NCBI GenBank assembly: GCA_036703315.1
Contig: DATNPH010000053.1
Span: forward strand, 1-53,247
Reading direction: 5' to 3'
DNA from: DATNPH01 sp036703315
GTDB taxonomy: Bacteria > Cyanobacteriota > Cyanobacteriia > Cyanobacteriales > Coleofasciculaceae
Length of the DNA: 53,247 nt
Shown: piece by piece, positions 8,774-18,069 of the stretch
Position numbering within the stretch: position 1 is the stretch's first letter
How the letters are laid out: each line of letters opens with the position of its first letter
Translations under genes and position numbers: made by a program
The notes under the pieces: model-generated
What the model was told of the DNA's origin: nothing
The model's database searches: none
Seen by the model: the letters and a program-made list of their open reading frames with translations, nothing else

Positions 8774-10381
8774 TCAACTAGGACGTTGGGATTGCGGCAC
8801 ATCAGTGGCTGAGTTGGATAATCCCACATAATCAAACGCTTTAATAAATTCAATCACTCTACCCACTGGCGGTACAGTAGCTTTCGGGCTTGGCTTTAGA
8901 ACGCTTCTAAAATCAGTGGGCAAGCGAGATTGGTTCATCAAATGCTTGCCAAAATCTGGGTGATGGTAGATATCTAAGGTCTGGTCGCTAGAGTTAGTAA
9001 CAAGTGTATGAGTGGGTGCTTGGAAAAAGTTAACCTTCGTCCTTCGGTCAGGTGTTACCTGTGAGGGGTTAACGCCATTAACCTGCTCAATGGTTTGACT
9101 GAGCAGTGTGCCTAATTGCCTAATTTTCTCTTGTTCGTTGAGTCCCAGAGTTTCTATCTCCAGTGATTCGAGCGCATTGACTAGGCCAATAATATGTTGA
9201 TGAGTTGCTGGCGCATCATTGAAGGGGAGAATTGCCAAGTAGGCAATAGGGAATAATTCAACATTGCTGTCAACGTGAAACGTGATAGCGGTTTTTCGGA
9301 CACCGACTTCAAGGCTGGGAGCTTTAGTAATCGATGGATAGAGCAGAGCAATTTGATGATAGGTCGAAGCCAAAGCCAAATTAGCGTTGAGATCTAAGGG
9401 GGCATCGACCATAATCTGCACTGTCGGCAGAGTTCCATTGAAAAACTTTTTTGAGCCCTCTTCTCCGGAGAGATAGACAATCTTACTGCGATCGCCCTCT
9501 GGACTCAGGTCAACCCACTCACAGGTCATCCCTTCTGTTTTTAAACCAAATCGGGAAACTGCATAGAGTTTTGCCCCGGTCAGTGTAGCACCAGTCAAGT
9601 CAGCTCCAATCCAATCAGCTTTAATCAGTCGCGCCTGTGTGAGATCAGCATGAACTAGACTGGCATTATGCAGATTGGCATTGCTTAAGTCAGCTCCCAT
9701 TAAGTTGGCTCCACTTAATTTCGCATTGCTTAGGTCTGCCCAGCGTAGATCGGCTCCACTCAAATCGGCCCAGCGTAGATTTGCCTTACTTAAGTCGGCG
9801 CCACTGAGATTGGCTCGTGACAGATTCGCTTGTCTGAGCTCAGACTCTCTTAAATTGCTATCGCTGAGGTTGCTGCGGCTTAAGTCAGCACCGTTCAAAT
9901 TGGCTTGCTCCAGATTAGCGGCTCCTAAAAAGGCACCTCGGAGGTTGGCTTCGCTTAAGGTCGCATGGCTGAGTTTGGCTTGTCTGAGGGAAGCCTCTCG
10001 CAAATCAGCACTACTAAGGTTGGCGGCTATAAGATTTGCGCTGCTTAGGTCACAACGTATCAACTCGGCGCGAATCATTGAAGCGTGATTCAATGTGGCT
10101 CCCCTCAAATCAGCCCGAATCAAATTAGTAACATTGAGGTTAGCCTGGGTTAAGTTAGCTCTAGAGAGATTGGCACCACTGAGTCTAGCCACATTGAGTT
10201 TTGCTCGGCTTAGATTTGTGTCACTTAAGTTAGCACCGCTGAGGTTAGTTACACTCAAATTTGCCTCACTCAAGTCAGCACCGCTGAGATTAGCACCACT
10301 CAGGTTCATTTCTGCAAGGTTAGCCGCTGAAAAGTCTCTAACGCCTGCTGCATACTTATTGAGAATTTCCCTGGCATTCAT
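8774..10381 (-). CDS. Pentapeptide-repeat protein with a C-terminal domain of unknown function
   Basis: 535 residues. From about residue 15 to 275 the sequence is a nearly unbroken series of A(D/N)LSG-type pentapeptides, expected to form a right-handed quadrilateral beta helix. The N-terminal cap MNAREILNKYAAGVRDF is a common lead-in for cyanobacterial members. Residues ~285-535 form a non-repetitive domain (starting near TCEWVDLSPEGDRS) that I do not recognise; similar tails are attached to other cyanobacterial pentapeptide proteins. No signal peptide is present, so it is likely cytoplasmic and a binding scaffold. It is monocistronic. Confidence 0.85.
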   Translation of the reverse strand: MNAREILNKYAAGVRDFSAANLAEMNLSGANLSGADLSEANLSVTNLSGANLSDTNLSRAKLNVARLSGANLSRANLTQANLNVTNLIRADLRGATLNHASMIRAELIRCDLSSANLIAANLSSADLREASLRQAKLSHATLSEANLRGAFLGAANLEQANLNGADLSRSNLSDSNLRESELRQANLSRANLSGADLSKANLRWADLSGADLRWADLSNAKLSGANLMGADLSNANLHNASLVHADLTQARLIKADWIGADLTGATLTGAKLYAVSRFGLKTEGMTCEWVDLSPEGDRSKIVYLSGEEGSKKFFNGTLPTVQIMVDAPLDLNANLALASTYHQIALLYPSITKAPSLEVGVRKTAITFHVDSNVELFPIAYLAILPFNDAPATHQHIIGLVNALESLEIETLGLNEQEKIRQLGTLLSQTIEQVNGVNPSQVTPDRRTKVNFFQAPTHTLVTNSSDQTLDIYHHPDFGKHLMNQSRLPTDFRSVLKPSPKATVPPVGRVIEFIKAFDYVGLSNSATDVPQSQRPS

Positions 10382-10592
10382 TGAGCTACCGTGAACTGAG
10401 TTTAAGTAGATGGATTTTAGGCTAAGTCCTAAATGATAAGTATTTTGGTGCTTTGTTGAGCCAAAGTATGGTATAGGGCAAGGGGTAGAACTACTCGTCG
10501 TCTATCGCGTGGACTGAGATCTCCTTACGTTTCAGCGTTGCACAAAACTTAATTTAATGGTTGCATAAGCTTAAATTTGTTGGTGATGGACG

Positions 10593-11438
10593 ATGAAGAT
10601 TGGGATCGTAGGGCTAGGGCTGATTGGCGGGTCACTAGGGTTGGACTTGAGAGCCTTCGGTCACCAAGTTTTAGGAGTCTCTCGGCAAGAACACACTTGT
10701 CAACGGGCAATTGAACGAGGTGTCGTTGATGATGCCAGTGTTAATTTGGCTATTTTGGCATCAGCAGATGTTGTATTTGTTTGCACGCCAATTGCTGCGA
10801 TCGCGCCAACGGTGCAGCAGTTAATTCCCCATCTTTCCCCAGAGGCTGTTATTACAGATGTCGGTTCTGTCAAAACAGTGGTGGTTGAGGAGATTGCCTC
10901 CCTTTGGCTCAATTTTGTGGGGGGACATCCAATGGCGGGTACGGCAGACAGTGGTATAGAAGCGGCTGTATCTGGGTTGTTTGCGGGTAATCCCTATGTC
11001 TTAACACCTGTTGAGACAACACCACCCAGTTCCGTGAAGCTTGTGGAAGAGATTGTGCGATCGCTAACTTCACGAGTTTACTTCTGTCGTCCTGAAGACC
11101 ACGACCGAGCTGTAGCCTGGATTTCTCACCTGCCAGTGATGGTTAGTGCGAGTTTGATTGATGCGTGTATGAGTGAGACACAGCCAGCTGTTTTAGAGTT
11201 GGCGCAACACTTAGCGAGTTCTGGCTTTCGTGATACCAGTCGCGTTGGAGGCGGTAACCCAGAGCTGGGCGTGATGATGGCGCGTTATAATCGAGATTGT
11301 CTATTGCGATCGCTCGTTTCCTATCGCCACAGGCTTGATCAGCTTATTGAATTTCTTGAGCAGCAAGACTGGAAAAGTTTAGACAAAAAACTTCAGCAGA
11401 CTCAGCTAGAGCGTCCCCAATTTCTTGGCGGTCAATGA
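10593..11438 (+). CDS. tyrA: Arogenate/prephenate dehydrogenase
   Basis: 281 residues, the size of cyanobacterial TyrA, which oxidatively decarboxylates arogenate (or prephenate) in tyrosine biosynthesis. The N-terminal dinucleotide fold shows GLGLIGGSLG at residues 7-16. The substrate-site motif GGHPMAGT is at 110-117, and the helical C-terminal domain carries the SHLPVMVSASL segment. Family knowledge says cyanobacterial enzymes mostly prefer arogenate and NADP; the sequence alone does not prove this here. The gene is alone on its strand, divergent from the pentapeptide gene. Confidence 0.9.
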   Translation: MKIGIVGLGLIGGSLGLDLRAFGHQVLGVSRQEHTCQRAIERGVVDDASVNLAILASADVVFVCTPIAAIAPTVQQLIPHLSPEAVITDVGSVKTVVVEEIASLWLNFVGGHPMAGTADSGIEAAVSGLFAGNPYVLTPVETTPPSSVKLVEEIVRSLTSRVYFCRPEDHDRAVAWISHLPVMVSASLIDACMSETQPAVLELAQHLASSGFRDTSRVGGGNPELGVMMARYNRDCLLRSLVSYRHRLDQLIEFLEQQDWKSLDKKLQQTQLERPQFLGGQ

Positions 11439-11503
11439 CTCAAAGTTGCGATCGCACGAGGGAAAACTCAAGCGCCATAACTTTACATGTATATGCAACA
11501 TAG

Positions 11504-11535
11504 CTGTCATAAAGACGTCATAAACAATGTCTAAA
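11504..11535 (+). promoter_or_regulatory. Possible response-regulator operator upstream of the Deg protease
   Basis: GTCATAAA occurs at 11506 and again at 11517, an 11-bp period, followed by a degenerate third copy GTCTAAA near 11529. The block CTGTCATAAAGACGTCATA (11504-11522) looks strikingly like an enterobacterial Pho box. Direct repeats spaced by one helical turn are typical of OmpR/PhoB-family binding. It lies about 180 bp upstream of the protease ATG. Confidence 0.35.
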
Positions 11536-11707
11536 TTGATAGATGTCAGCTGTCAGGTAATCTTGATTCTGTTTTAACTCCTATCAGCTTGCACAGCTTG
11601 CTCAAGCCTGAAGCTGACTTCAGCCCTTGCTATTTGTGTGCTAATTTCTCGCACAATGTCAACTAGAGTTCCCAATCTCAATCAGTCGCTTTTCCCAACA
11701 GAATCTT

Positions 11708-12949
11708 ATGGTACTAGATAGCCAAACCCCTAAATCACCTAATCCTGCCCCCTCTCCTTTTAAAAAGGCAGCGACTTATTTATCTCTAGTGGTGCTGGGA
11801 GCCGGAGTCACCTTTGCCAGCAGCTACTTTGCGGACGGGAATCTGTTAAACCTGGCGACAGCGCCTTCTCAAGCTGCCCCTGAGGCTCTAGCGCAAGCTG
11901 TTCCGACGGCTAACCCTGGGTTAAATCCAAATACCAACTTTGTCACACAAGTTGTTGATAAAGTTGGGCCCGCTGTGGTGCGAATTGACTCTTCTCGAAC
12001 CGTCACCAGTCGGGTTCCGGATGTTTTTAATAACCCTATGTTCCGCCAATTCTTTGGGGCTGATTTGCCTACAGAACCCCAACAGCGAGTTGAACGGGGT
12101 GAGGGATCGGGTTTCATTATCAGCAGCAACGGTCAGATTCTTACCAATGCCCACGTCGTTGATGGTGCTGATACCGTGAATGTCACCCTTAAGGATGGTC
12201 GCAGCTTTAAAGGTAAAGTGCTCGGAACTGACCCGGTGACGGATGTCGCTGTTGTGAAAATTGAGTCCAACAATCTCCCTACAGTTGCTCTGGGCAATTC
12301 TGAGCAACTTAAGCCAGGGGAATGGGCGATCGCGATCGGTAATCCCCTTGGTCTAGATAACACGGTGACTACCGGCATCATCAGTGCCACGGGTCGTTCC
12401 AGCAGAGATGTAGGTGTTCCAGATAAGCGAGTCCAATTTATCCAAACCGATGCCGCCATCAATCCTGGCAACTCCGGGGGACCCCTGCTGAATGCCTCTG
12501 GTCAAGTGATTGGGATGAACACAGCAATTATTCAGGGTGCCCAAGGCTTAGGCTTTGCAATTCCGATCAATACTGCTCAACGTATTGCTAACCAGTTGGT
12601 GTCCAAGGGCAAAGTTGACCATGCTTACCTCGGGATCCAGATGGTGACATTGACGCCAGATTTGAAACAAAACATTAACAGCAATCCCAATGCTGGTCTA
12701 AACGTAGACGAAGACCAAGGCGTGTTGATTGCCAAAGTAATGCCAAATTCACCAGCCGCTAAGGCTGGGTTACGTTCCGGTGACGTAATCCAGAAGATTA
12801 ACGGTCAGTCGGTGAAAGATGCGGAGGGAGTCCAAAAAGCCGTAGAAAATTCTCAAGTGGGTAGTAGCCTTCAACTAGGGTTGCGCCGTAATCAGAAAGA
12901 CGTTTCTGTAACAGTGCAGCCTGGAACCATCCCAGTTGGGAGGCAATAG
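11708..12949 (+). CDS. Deg/HtrA-family serine protease (HhoA/HhoB-like)
   Basis: 413 residues: an N-terminal membrane anchor or uncleaved signal (TYLSLVVLGAGVTFASSYFA, ~23-42), a trypsin-like protease domain and one PDZ domain (~300-400). The catalytic triad is complete: His149 (TNAHVVDG), Asp179 (TDVAVVKI) and Ser256 (GNSGGPL). One PDZ domain and this length match the cyanobacterial HhoA/HhoB/HtrA group, which degrades damaged proteins in the periplasm or thylakoid lumen. I cannot tell which of the three paralogues this is. A possible 11-bp-period operator lies upstream. Confidence 0.92.
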   Translation: MVLDSQTPKSPNPAPSPFKKAATYLSLVVLGAGVTFASSYFADGNLLNLATAPSQAAPEALAQAVPTANPGLNPNTNFVTQVVDKVGPAVVRIDSSRTVTSRVPDVFNNPMFRQFFGADLPTEPQQRVERGEGSGFIISSNGQILTNAHVVDGADTVNVTLKDGRSFKGKVLGTDPVTDVAVVKIESNNLPTVALGNSEQLKPGEWAIAIGNPLGLDNTVTTGIISATGRSSRDVGVPDKRVQFIQTDAAINPGNSGGPLLNASGQVIGMNTAIIQGAQGLGFAIPINTAQRIANQLVSKGKVDHAYLGIQMVTLTPDLKQNINSNPNAGLNVDEDQGVLIAKVMPNSPAAKAGLRSGDVIQKINGQSVKDAEGVQKAVENSQVGSSLQLGLRRNQKDVSVTVQPGTIPVGRQ

Positions 12950-13098
12950 TCTGGTATGGGTTCTTGCGCTTGCCCACAGCAAGCGCTAACCGAAGGCTTA
13001 AAAGTTGTAAGACAGTAACAGGGATAGGAATTTACCTATCCATTTTTTTTATCAAAACTGCTCTATATTAGTTTCTAAAGCATCTGCCAAGATTTTAG

Positions 13099-13965
13099 AT
13101 GAACATTTTGCTTGAGTCCGGTAAAAAAATTAACAATCATTTAGAAAATAAACATAAAAGTGTTTCAACTGTTTGGGGATTTTTTTTCTTTGTCATAATT
13201 ACTTATATTGATTATCAAGTAACTCTAGATATTTCTTTGTCATTTTTTTATCTATTACCTGTTTCTCTAATGACTTGGTTTATTAGCAAAGAAGCGGGTT
13301 TTTTAACAGCTTTCTTGAGTGCGATCGCTTGGCTGATTGTTAATTATCCTAGTCATCAGACAGAGAGCGGTATTTTAGTTCACGCCTGGAATGCTGCGAT
13401 TGTATTTCTATTTTTATTCACTGTCTCTTATTTAATCTATAAATTACGTAAAGCCAAGGAGAAAGAACAAGAGTCAGCCAGAATCGATCCAATAACAGGA
13501 TTAGCTAACAAACGATTGTTTTTTGAATTGGCTAGGCTTGAAGTTAAAAAAGTTGACAGATATAGACATCCACTAACAGTTATTTATATAGATATTGATG
13601 ATTTTAAAAAAATCAATGACATTTTTGGATATCGTGTTGGTGACAAACTTCTACAGATAGTAGCTGAAACTATAAAAATAAGCATTAGAGAGACGGATAT
13701 CATTGCTCGAATTGGAGGTGATGAGTTTATCATTCTCCTGCCTGGAAATGGATATGAACCCGCTAATATTGTTATCCGTAGAGTTCATAAGCAGCTTTTG
13801 AGGGCTATGCAAGACAATGAATGGTTAGTAACCTTTAGTATCGGTGCTGCTACCTATATACATCCCCCTAAATCAGTAGATGATATGATACAGCGAGCTG
13901 ATCATTTGATGTATCTAGCAAAAAATAACGGCAAGAATCAGCTAAAGCATATAACATCAATTTGA
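13099..13965 (+). CDS. Membrane-bound diguanylate cyclase (GGDEF)
   Basis: 288 residues. The N-terminal ~115 residues form three or four membrane helices (e.g. VSTVWGFFFFVIITYIDYQ and WNAAIVFLFLFTVSYLIY). A short charged linker leads to a GGDEF domain (~125-285). The active-site motif GGDEF is intact at 206-210. The product-inhibition I-site RxxD (RETD, 197-200) sits exactly five residues before it, so the enzyme should make cyclic di-GMP and be feedback-inhibited. Coding DNA is more A+T-rich than the neighbouring protease gene. The sensed signal is unknown. Confidence 0.9.
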   Translation: MNILLESGKKINNHLENKHKSVSTVWGFFFFVIITYIDYQVTLDISLSFFYLLPVSLMTWFISKEAGFLTAFLSAIAWLIVNYPSHQTESGILVHAWNAAIVFLFLFTVSYLIYKLRKAKEKEQESARIDPITGLANKRLFFELARLEVKKVDRYRHPLTVIYIDIDDFKKINDIFGYRVGDKLLQIVAETIKISIRETDIIARIGGDEFIILLPGNGYEPANIVIRRVHKQLLRAMQDNEWLVTFSIGAATYIHPPKSVDDMIQRADHLMYLAKNNGKNQLKHITSI

Positions 13966-13989
13966 AACTAGCTGTGTGATGTCAGTGGA

Positions 13990-14130
13990 TCAGGGAGACT
14001 GATTGGGAAATAAGTAAATGAGCACAAGGAAGCCCGATAGAATTAGAAGGCTTATCCAAAAAAGTGCCAGAAAGAAGATAGGCATAATTCCAACAAAATT
14101 TATTAAAAAAACTACTATTGATAGAAGCAC
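13990..14130 (-). CDS. Possible small hydrophobic protein (uncertain)
   Basis: An open frame from a GTG at 14130 would encode 46 residues made almost wholly of two hydrophobic helices (LLSIVVFLINFVGIMPIFF; WISLLILSGFLVLIYLF) ending PNQSP. A shorter version could start at an internal ATG. There is no clear Shine-Dalgarno and the frame is open a little further upstream, so this may be a gene relic or chance A+T-rich sequence. Confidence 0.2.
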   Translation of the reverse strand: MLLSIVVFLINFVGIMPIFFLALFWISLLILSGFLVLIYLFPNQSP

Positions 14131-14245
14131 AAGTTGAAGAGTGTAAGCTGAGTAAAGCTTTAGCTAACGCTGCTATATAACCTCTTTTTTTAGTATCATT
14201 TATCTTAAAACTTTGTTAATGGTTTACACTCTAAGCTAACACTTG

Positions 14246-14296
14246 ATTATGACAAATTGATGTCCATTATGTGTCAATCACTTGTCGTGATTCTAA
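14246..14296 (+). repeat. Dispersed motif shared with the 33.97-34.02 kb intergenic region
   Basis: The core AATTGATG, then a short variable step, then TGTGTCAATCACTTGTCGT recurs at 33979-34016 with 32 of 38 matches. Short TGTC/GACA direct and inverted words resemble, loosely, transposase end-binding repeats. The rest of the ~400 bp between the diguanylate cyclase and the MITE-like element shows nothing convincing. Confidence 0.45.
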
Positions 14297-14368
14297 CCTT
14301 GACGCTCTAGCGCTTTCTATCCCGATACTAAGCGGCATTCAACAGTATTTTGGTTACTGACAGAGGCT

Positions 14369-14589
14369 TATACCATTTTGGTAAATATCCGTCACAACTC
14401 AACTCCTGTTTTTGCTAATAGTGAGCCCGCGCTGTCTTGGAGGTTCCCCCATGAGCGACTGGCATACTTCGCAGCGGTAGCGACGCAGGAGCGTCACCTG
14501 AAGGGCTAATATCCAACACACAATTAGCAATCAACTATTAGCAATTAACGTTTACCTGTATGTCATATTTATAAACCGAAATGGTATTA
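14369..14589. mobile_element. MITE-like element with ATACCATTT(T/C)GGT terminal inverted repeats
   Basis: ATACCATTTTGGT (14370-14382) and ACCGAAATGGTAT (14575-14587) are inverted copies with one mismatch, enclosing about 220 bp that encode nothing convincing. TA dinucleotides flank both ends, as expected for IS630/mariner-type insertion. The right end (ATAAACCGAAATGGTATTA, 14571-14589) recurs exactly at 45447-45465. It ends 40 bp from the stop of the hybrid kinase-cyclase gene. Confidence 0.55.
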
Positions 14590-14628
14590 GGGGAAGCAAG
14601 GGAGTCAAGAAGTACTACTTTTGGACGC

Positions 14629-17586
14629 TCAATCAGAGCTTTTCCGTGTCATAAACTCTTCACAGATTTTAATATAGAACATTGCGGCTTTATCTTGAGA
14701 GTTTATCTGAATGATGTCCAGAAATATTTGATACGCTTCCACAAATTTATTAGTGTGATACAGTATAATTCCTTCTTCAAATTTTGTTTTGGTTTGTATT
14801 TTTAGCTCAATGCTCTGAGGAGGATCAGCATCGAAAACATCAAATACTGGTACCGAATCTTTTTTGCCTTTGAGTGGAACTTGGCCGAGAAATCTATAGT
14901 TATATTTTGTTTGATCAGCAAGGGAGAATAAAGCCTGCCCGCTGATCAGAATAGAAGCTCCATAGACTTTTGTCAAAGCTTCCAAGCGCGATGCCAGGTT
15001 AACGGCATCAGAAATTACTGTACTTTCCATCCGTTGTTCTTCACCAATAGTACCTAGCATCAAACTACCTGTATGCAAGCCAATGCCGATCGCGATCTCA
15101 CCATCATCAGACTTTTGCCGCTCGCTATTATAAAGTGAGACTTGTTGTTGCATACTGATGGCAGCTCGCAAGGCGTCTTCAGCTGACTGGGGAAACAGCG
15201 CCATGACGGCATCACCAATATATTTATCAATAAAGCCATTGTGATTTCGGATTATCGGTCCCACCCGACTTAAGTAGGAATTGATAAAATCAAAGTTTTC
15301 CTTAGGAGACATTCTCTCTGAGAGCGTGGTAAACGAGCGAATGTCAGCAAATAGAATCGACATTTCCTTAAGTACCTGGTCGCCCAGACGAACATCTACG
15401 ATACTTTCATGCCCTAGAAAGCGCAGAAACTCATGTGGAACAAAGCGACCATAAGTGATGTTGATTTTAGATAGTTGAATATGGGTTTTAATCCGCGCTA
15501 GGAGTTCATTTTTCAAGACAGGTTTGGTCATATAATCATTGGCACCAGCACCTAAGCCTTCTACCAAGTCAGATACTTGATTTTTCGCCGTCAACATCAC
15601 GACGGGCATTTCATGGGCAGGAAACTGCTCGCGGATTTTTTTGCAGACTTCATAACCAGACATCTTCGGCATCATCACATCCAGAACAATCAGATCCGGT
15701 TTTAGACCGTTCTGAATCAGCTCTAATGCCTCCATGCCATTATTGGCTTGCACGATCGCATAGTTTTGCAGCGATAAATGATTGGCTACGACTTGTAGAT
15801 TAATCGGTTCATCGTCCACCACTAGAATCATAAATTCCCCAGTTGAAGAGGCTATTTGTGAGAGGTCAATCCGTAACGGTGCAGTATCCTCCCGGACTCT
15901 GGTAACCTCTTGGCTAATGGCTAGTCTCGGCTCAATTTGTTCTCTGGCTGGCGAAAGGATTGCCGTACTAATGGGTAGAGTAAAAATAAATTGCGAACCC
16001 TTGCTCAGTTCTGATTCAACACGGATTGTGCCGCCGTGCAGTTCAACCAATTGTTTGGTAATACTTAGCCCTAAGCCAGTACCACCATTCTCACGGGAGA
16101 CGGAAGCGTCAGCCTGTGTGAAGGATTTGAAGATGTCGGTGGATTTGTCGGGTGCGATGCCAATGCCAGTGTCAGCGACTGTTACTTCCACCATGCCGTC
16201 GGTAACTTCTGCTGATACAGTAACTGACCCAGAAGCCGTAAACTTGATGGCGTTGCCGACTAAGTTGTACATGATTTGTTGCAAGCGATTCTCATCACCA
16301 TCAACGACAGGGAGATCGGGTGGGATCTCGTTTGTCAGTTTCAGGGGTTTGCTAGCCACCAGAGGCTGGCAAAGGGTGAGGACGATTTCAGCAATTTGCC
16401 GAAAATCTACGGGCTTTCTTTGTAGTTCGATGTCCCCGTTGTTCAGTTTGGCAAAATCAAGGATGTCGTTGACGAGACTTGCCAGTCGCCTGCCGCTAGA
16501 GACAATCATAGAGAGATTGAGGATTTGCTGCTGATTGAGCTGACCCGCAGCACCATCAATCAGGGATTCAGCAATCCCGATAATGCCATTGAGCGGGGTA
16601 CGCAGTTCATGGGAGGTATTGGCTAAAAATTCATCCTTAAGCTGATCCAATCGCTGCAATTGAGTATTCTTGAGTTCTAGCTCTTGGGTAAACTGAATTC
16701 GCTCGGCTTCGGCTCGTTTGCGTTGGGTGATATCTTGAAAGGCAGCGATCGCATAGACAATTTCACCCTGTTCATCAAAAATGGGGGTTGCCCATACCTC
16801 TAGAGGGATAATCTTGTCGGAGTGACGGAGTTCCACATTATCGACTGTCGTTCTTTCGCCTCTCAATGCCCGCACGATAGGCTGTTGGTCATTCGGGTAA
16901 ATCTGCTCTGTGCCAGTGATATAGGCTTGATAAACCTCTGGCAATTCCTCAACAGTGACTTCTGGTGTGATTCTTTTGCCCAGTAACTGCTGTGCGGTTT
17001 GATTAGCGTAGTAAGTTTTGCTGTTGGCATCAACCACGAATATACCCACTGGCTGCGCTTCCAAAAATTGAGCCAACCGTCTTTCACTTTCGCGCAAGGC
17101 TGCTTCTGCCCGCTGGCGCTCAGCGACTTCCTGCTGTAGATTTTGCAATAATTCGGCTTGAGCCTGCTGTGCTAAACGCTCCTTTTGTAGCGCCTCTTTC
17201 ATCTGCCGCACATGTTGCAGAGTTTTGTTAGTCGTAATTTCTAAATCTTGAAAATCTATGGGTTTAGTTAGGAAGTCGAATGCCCCTAGATTCATCGCCT
17301 TTCTGATATTTTCTATATCTCCATAGGCTGAAAGAATGACGGCTTTAATGGTAGGATGTTGCTCCGCCAGCTTAGTAAGTAACGATAGCCCATCCATTTG
17401 GGGCATGTTAATGTCGGTCAATACCATATCCATATCCGGTTCAGTTTGTAGTTTTTCCAGTGCTTCTATCCCGTTGTGGGCAAATACAAACTGAAATTCT
17501 TGTTGCCGGATTTTTTTTCTAAATTTCTGGCGGATCAGGGATTCTAAGTCAGGCTCATCATCCACAACCAGTATTTTCGCTGGCAT
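14629..17586 (-). CDS. Hybrid sensor: receiver-PAS-histidine kinase-receiver-adenylate cyclase
   Basis: 985 residues with five signalling modules in one chain: an N-terminal receiver (Asp58), a coiled coil, PAS (~165-290), HisKA with SHELRTP (His326), HATPase (N and G boxes ADTGIGI and GGTGLGLS), a second receiver (LDVMMP, Asp636), a class III nucleotide cyclase (~740-910), and a short TPR-like tail. The cyclase has both metal aspartates (FADIRSF Asp748; YIGDAV Asp792), Lys788 and the NLASR transition-state segment, consistent with cAMP synthesis. There is no membrane helix, so it is cytosolic. The two receivers suggest phosphoryl input and internal phosphorelay control of cyclase output. It lies downstream of the lone receiver on the same strand, separated by a repeat-rich 833-bp gap. 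Confidence 0.92.
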   Translation of the reverse strand: MPAKILVVDDEPDLESLIRQKFRKKIRQQEFQFVFAHNGIEALEKLQTEPDMDMVLTDINMPQMDGLSLLTKLAEQHPTIKAVILSAYGDIENIRKAMNLGAFDFLTKPIDFQDLEITTNKTLQHVRQMKEALQKERLAQQAQAELLQNLQQEVAERQRAEAALRESERRLAQFLEAQPVGIFVVDANSKTYYANQTAQQLLGKRITPEVTVEELPEVYQAYITGTEQIYPNDQQPIVRALRGERTTVDNVELRHSDKIIPLEVWATPIFDEQGEIVYAIAAFQDITQRKRAEAERIQFTQELELKNTQLQRLDQLKDEFLANTSHELRTPLNGIIGIAESLIDGAAGQLNQQQILNLSMIVSSGRRLASLVNDILDFAKLNNGDIELQRKPVDFRQIAEIVLTLCQPLVASKPLKLTNEIPPDLPVVDGDENRLQQIMYNLVGNAIKFTASGSVTVSAEVTDGMVEVTVADTGIGIAPDKSTDIFKSFTQADASVSRENGGTGLGLSITKQLVELHGGTIRVESELSKGSQFIFTLPISTAILSPAREQIEPRLAISQEVTRVREDTAPLRIDLSQIASSTGEFMILVVDDEPINLQVVANHLSLQNYAIVQANNGMEALELIQNGLKPDLIVLDVMMPKMSGYEVCKKIREQFPAHEMPVVMLTAKNQVSDLVEGLGAGANDYMTKPVLKNELLARIKTHIQLSKINITYGRFVPHEFLRFLGHESIVDVRLGDQVLKEMSILFADIRSFTTLSERMSPKENFDFINSYLSRVGPIIRNHNGFIDKYIGDAVMALFPQSAEDALRAAISMQQQVSLYNSERQKSDDGEIAIGIGLHTGSLMLGTIGEEQRMESTVISDAVNLASRLEALTKVYGASILISGQALFSLADQTKYNYRFLGQVPLKGKKDSVPVFDVFDADPPQSIELKIQTKTKFEEGIILYHTNKFVEAYQIFLDIIQINSQDKAAMFYIKICEEFMTRKSSD

Positions 17587-18069
17587 AGTTTTTCCCTGAT
17601 TAGGATGCTACAAGTTCAAGAAATTTTCCTTCAGCTGGTTAAATTTAGAGGGCTTGTTCATAGATTTACCAGTGTTCTATTTCATTTCTAAAGGGTCTGC
17701 CTCGTAAACATTGTTCATTAAATTCTGAAAAACCAGGCTAATCTTGTCTGGAGAGGCGGCGAGGTGAGCTTAGGCAGTATTTTAAGGGATAGTAGCGCTT
17801 TTCCCTGATAACTGATTTATATAGTGAATGTTAAGCGCCCAAATTGCAAGTTTTGGGCGTGAGTACTCCTTATCCCTTGCAAAAGGGGCGAAACCCCATT
17901 AGTGAATCCAGACAGAAGTTTGTGAGCACGGTTGAGAGACAAGGGAGAGAGCGAAGATTTTAGCTGGTTAGTTTTTTCGCCACGCTGTACTATCCTCCTG
18001 TTTTAAGGGGTAGGGGGAGCAAATTTTCTGATCAATGAGCTAATGAGCAACTTGGAGCGATCGCTCCCT
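17587..18069. other. Non-coding stretch with small hairpins upstream of the hybrid kinase-cyclase
   Basis: No coding frame is convincing. CGCCCAAA (17836-17843) and TTTGGGCG (17852-17859) form a perfect 8-bp stem with an 8-nt loop, and GGGG/CCCC around 17885-17897 form another small hairpin. These could be an untranslated-leader structure or an unrecognised small RNA. The promoter of the hybrid gene should lie here. Confidence 0.35.

Noticed and set aside
9675..10394. Long open frames on the plus strand opposite the pentapeptide gene
   Set aside because: They are antisense shadows of the 15-bp repeat periodicity (LKSAPLKLA-like runs).
11869..12544. Several antisense frames inside the Deg protease gene
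   Set aside because: Shadow frames; the protease has complete catalytic motifs in the correct frame.
14581..14805. 74-codon frame overlapping the MITE end and the 3' end of the hybrid gene
   Set aside because: Antisense to the hybrid gene's conserved tail and starting inside the repeat end.
15782..16534. 250-codon open frame antisense to the hybrid kinase-cyclase
   Set aside because: Ser/Thr/Pro-rich translation with no domain, fully inside a well-supported gene on the other strand.
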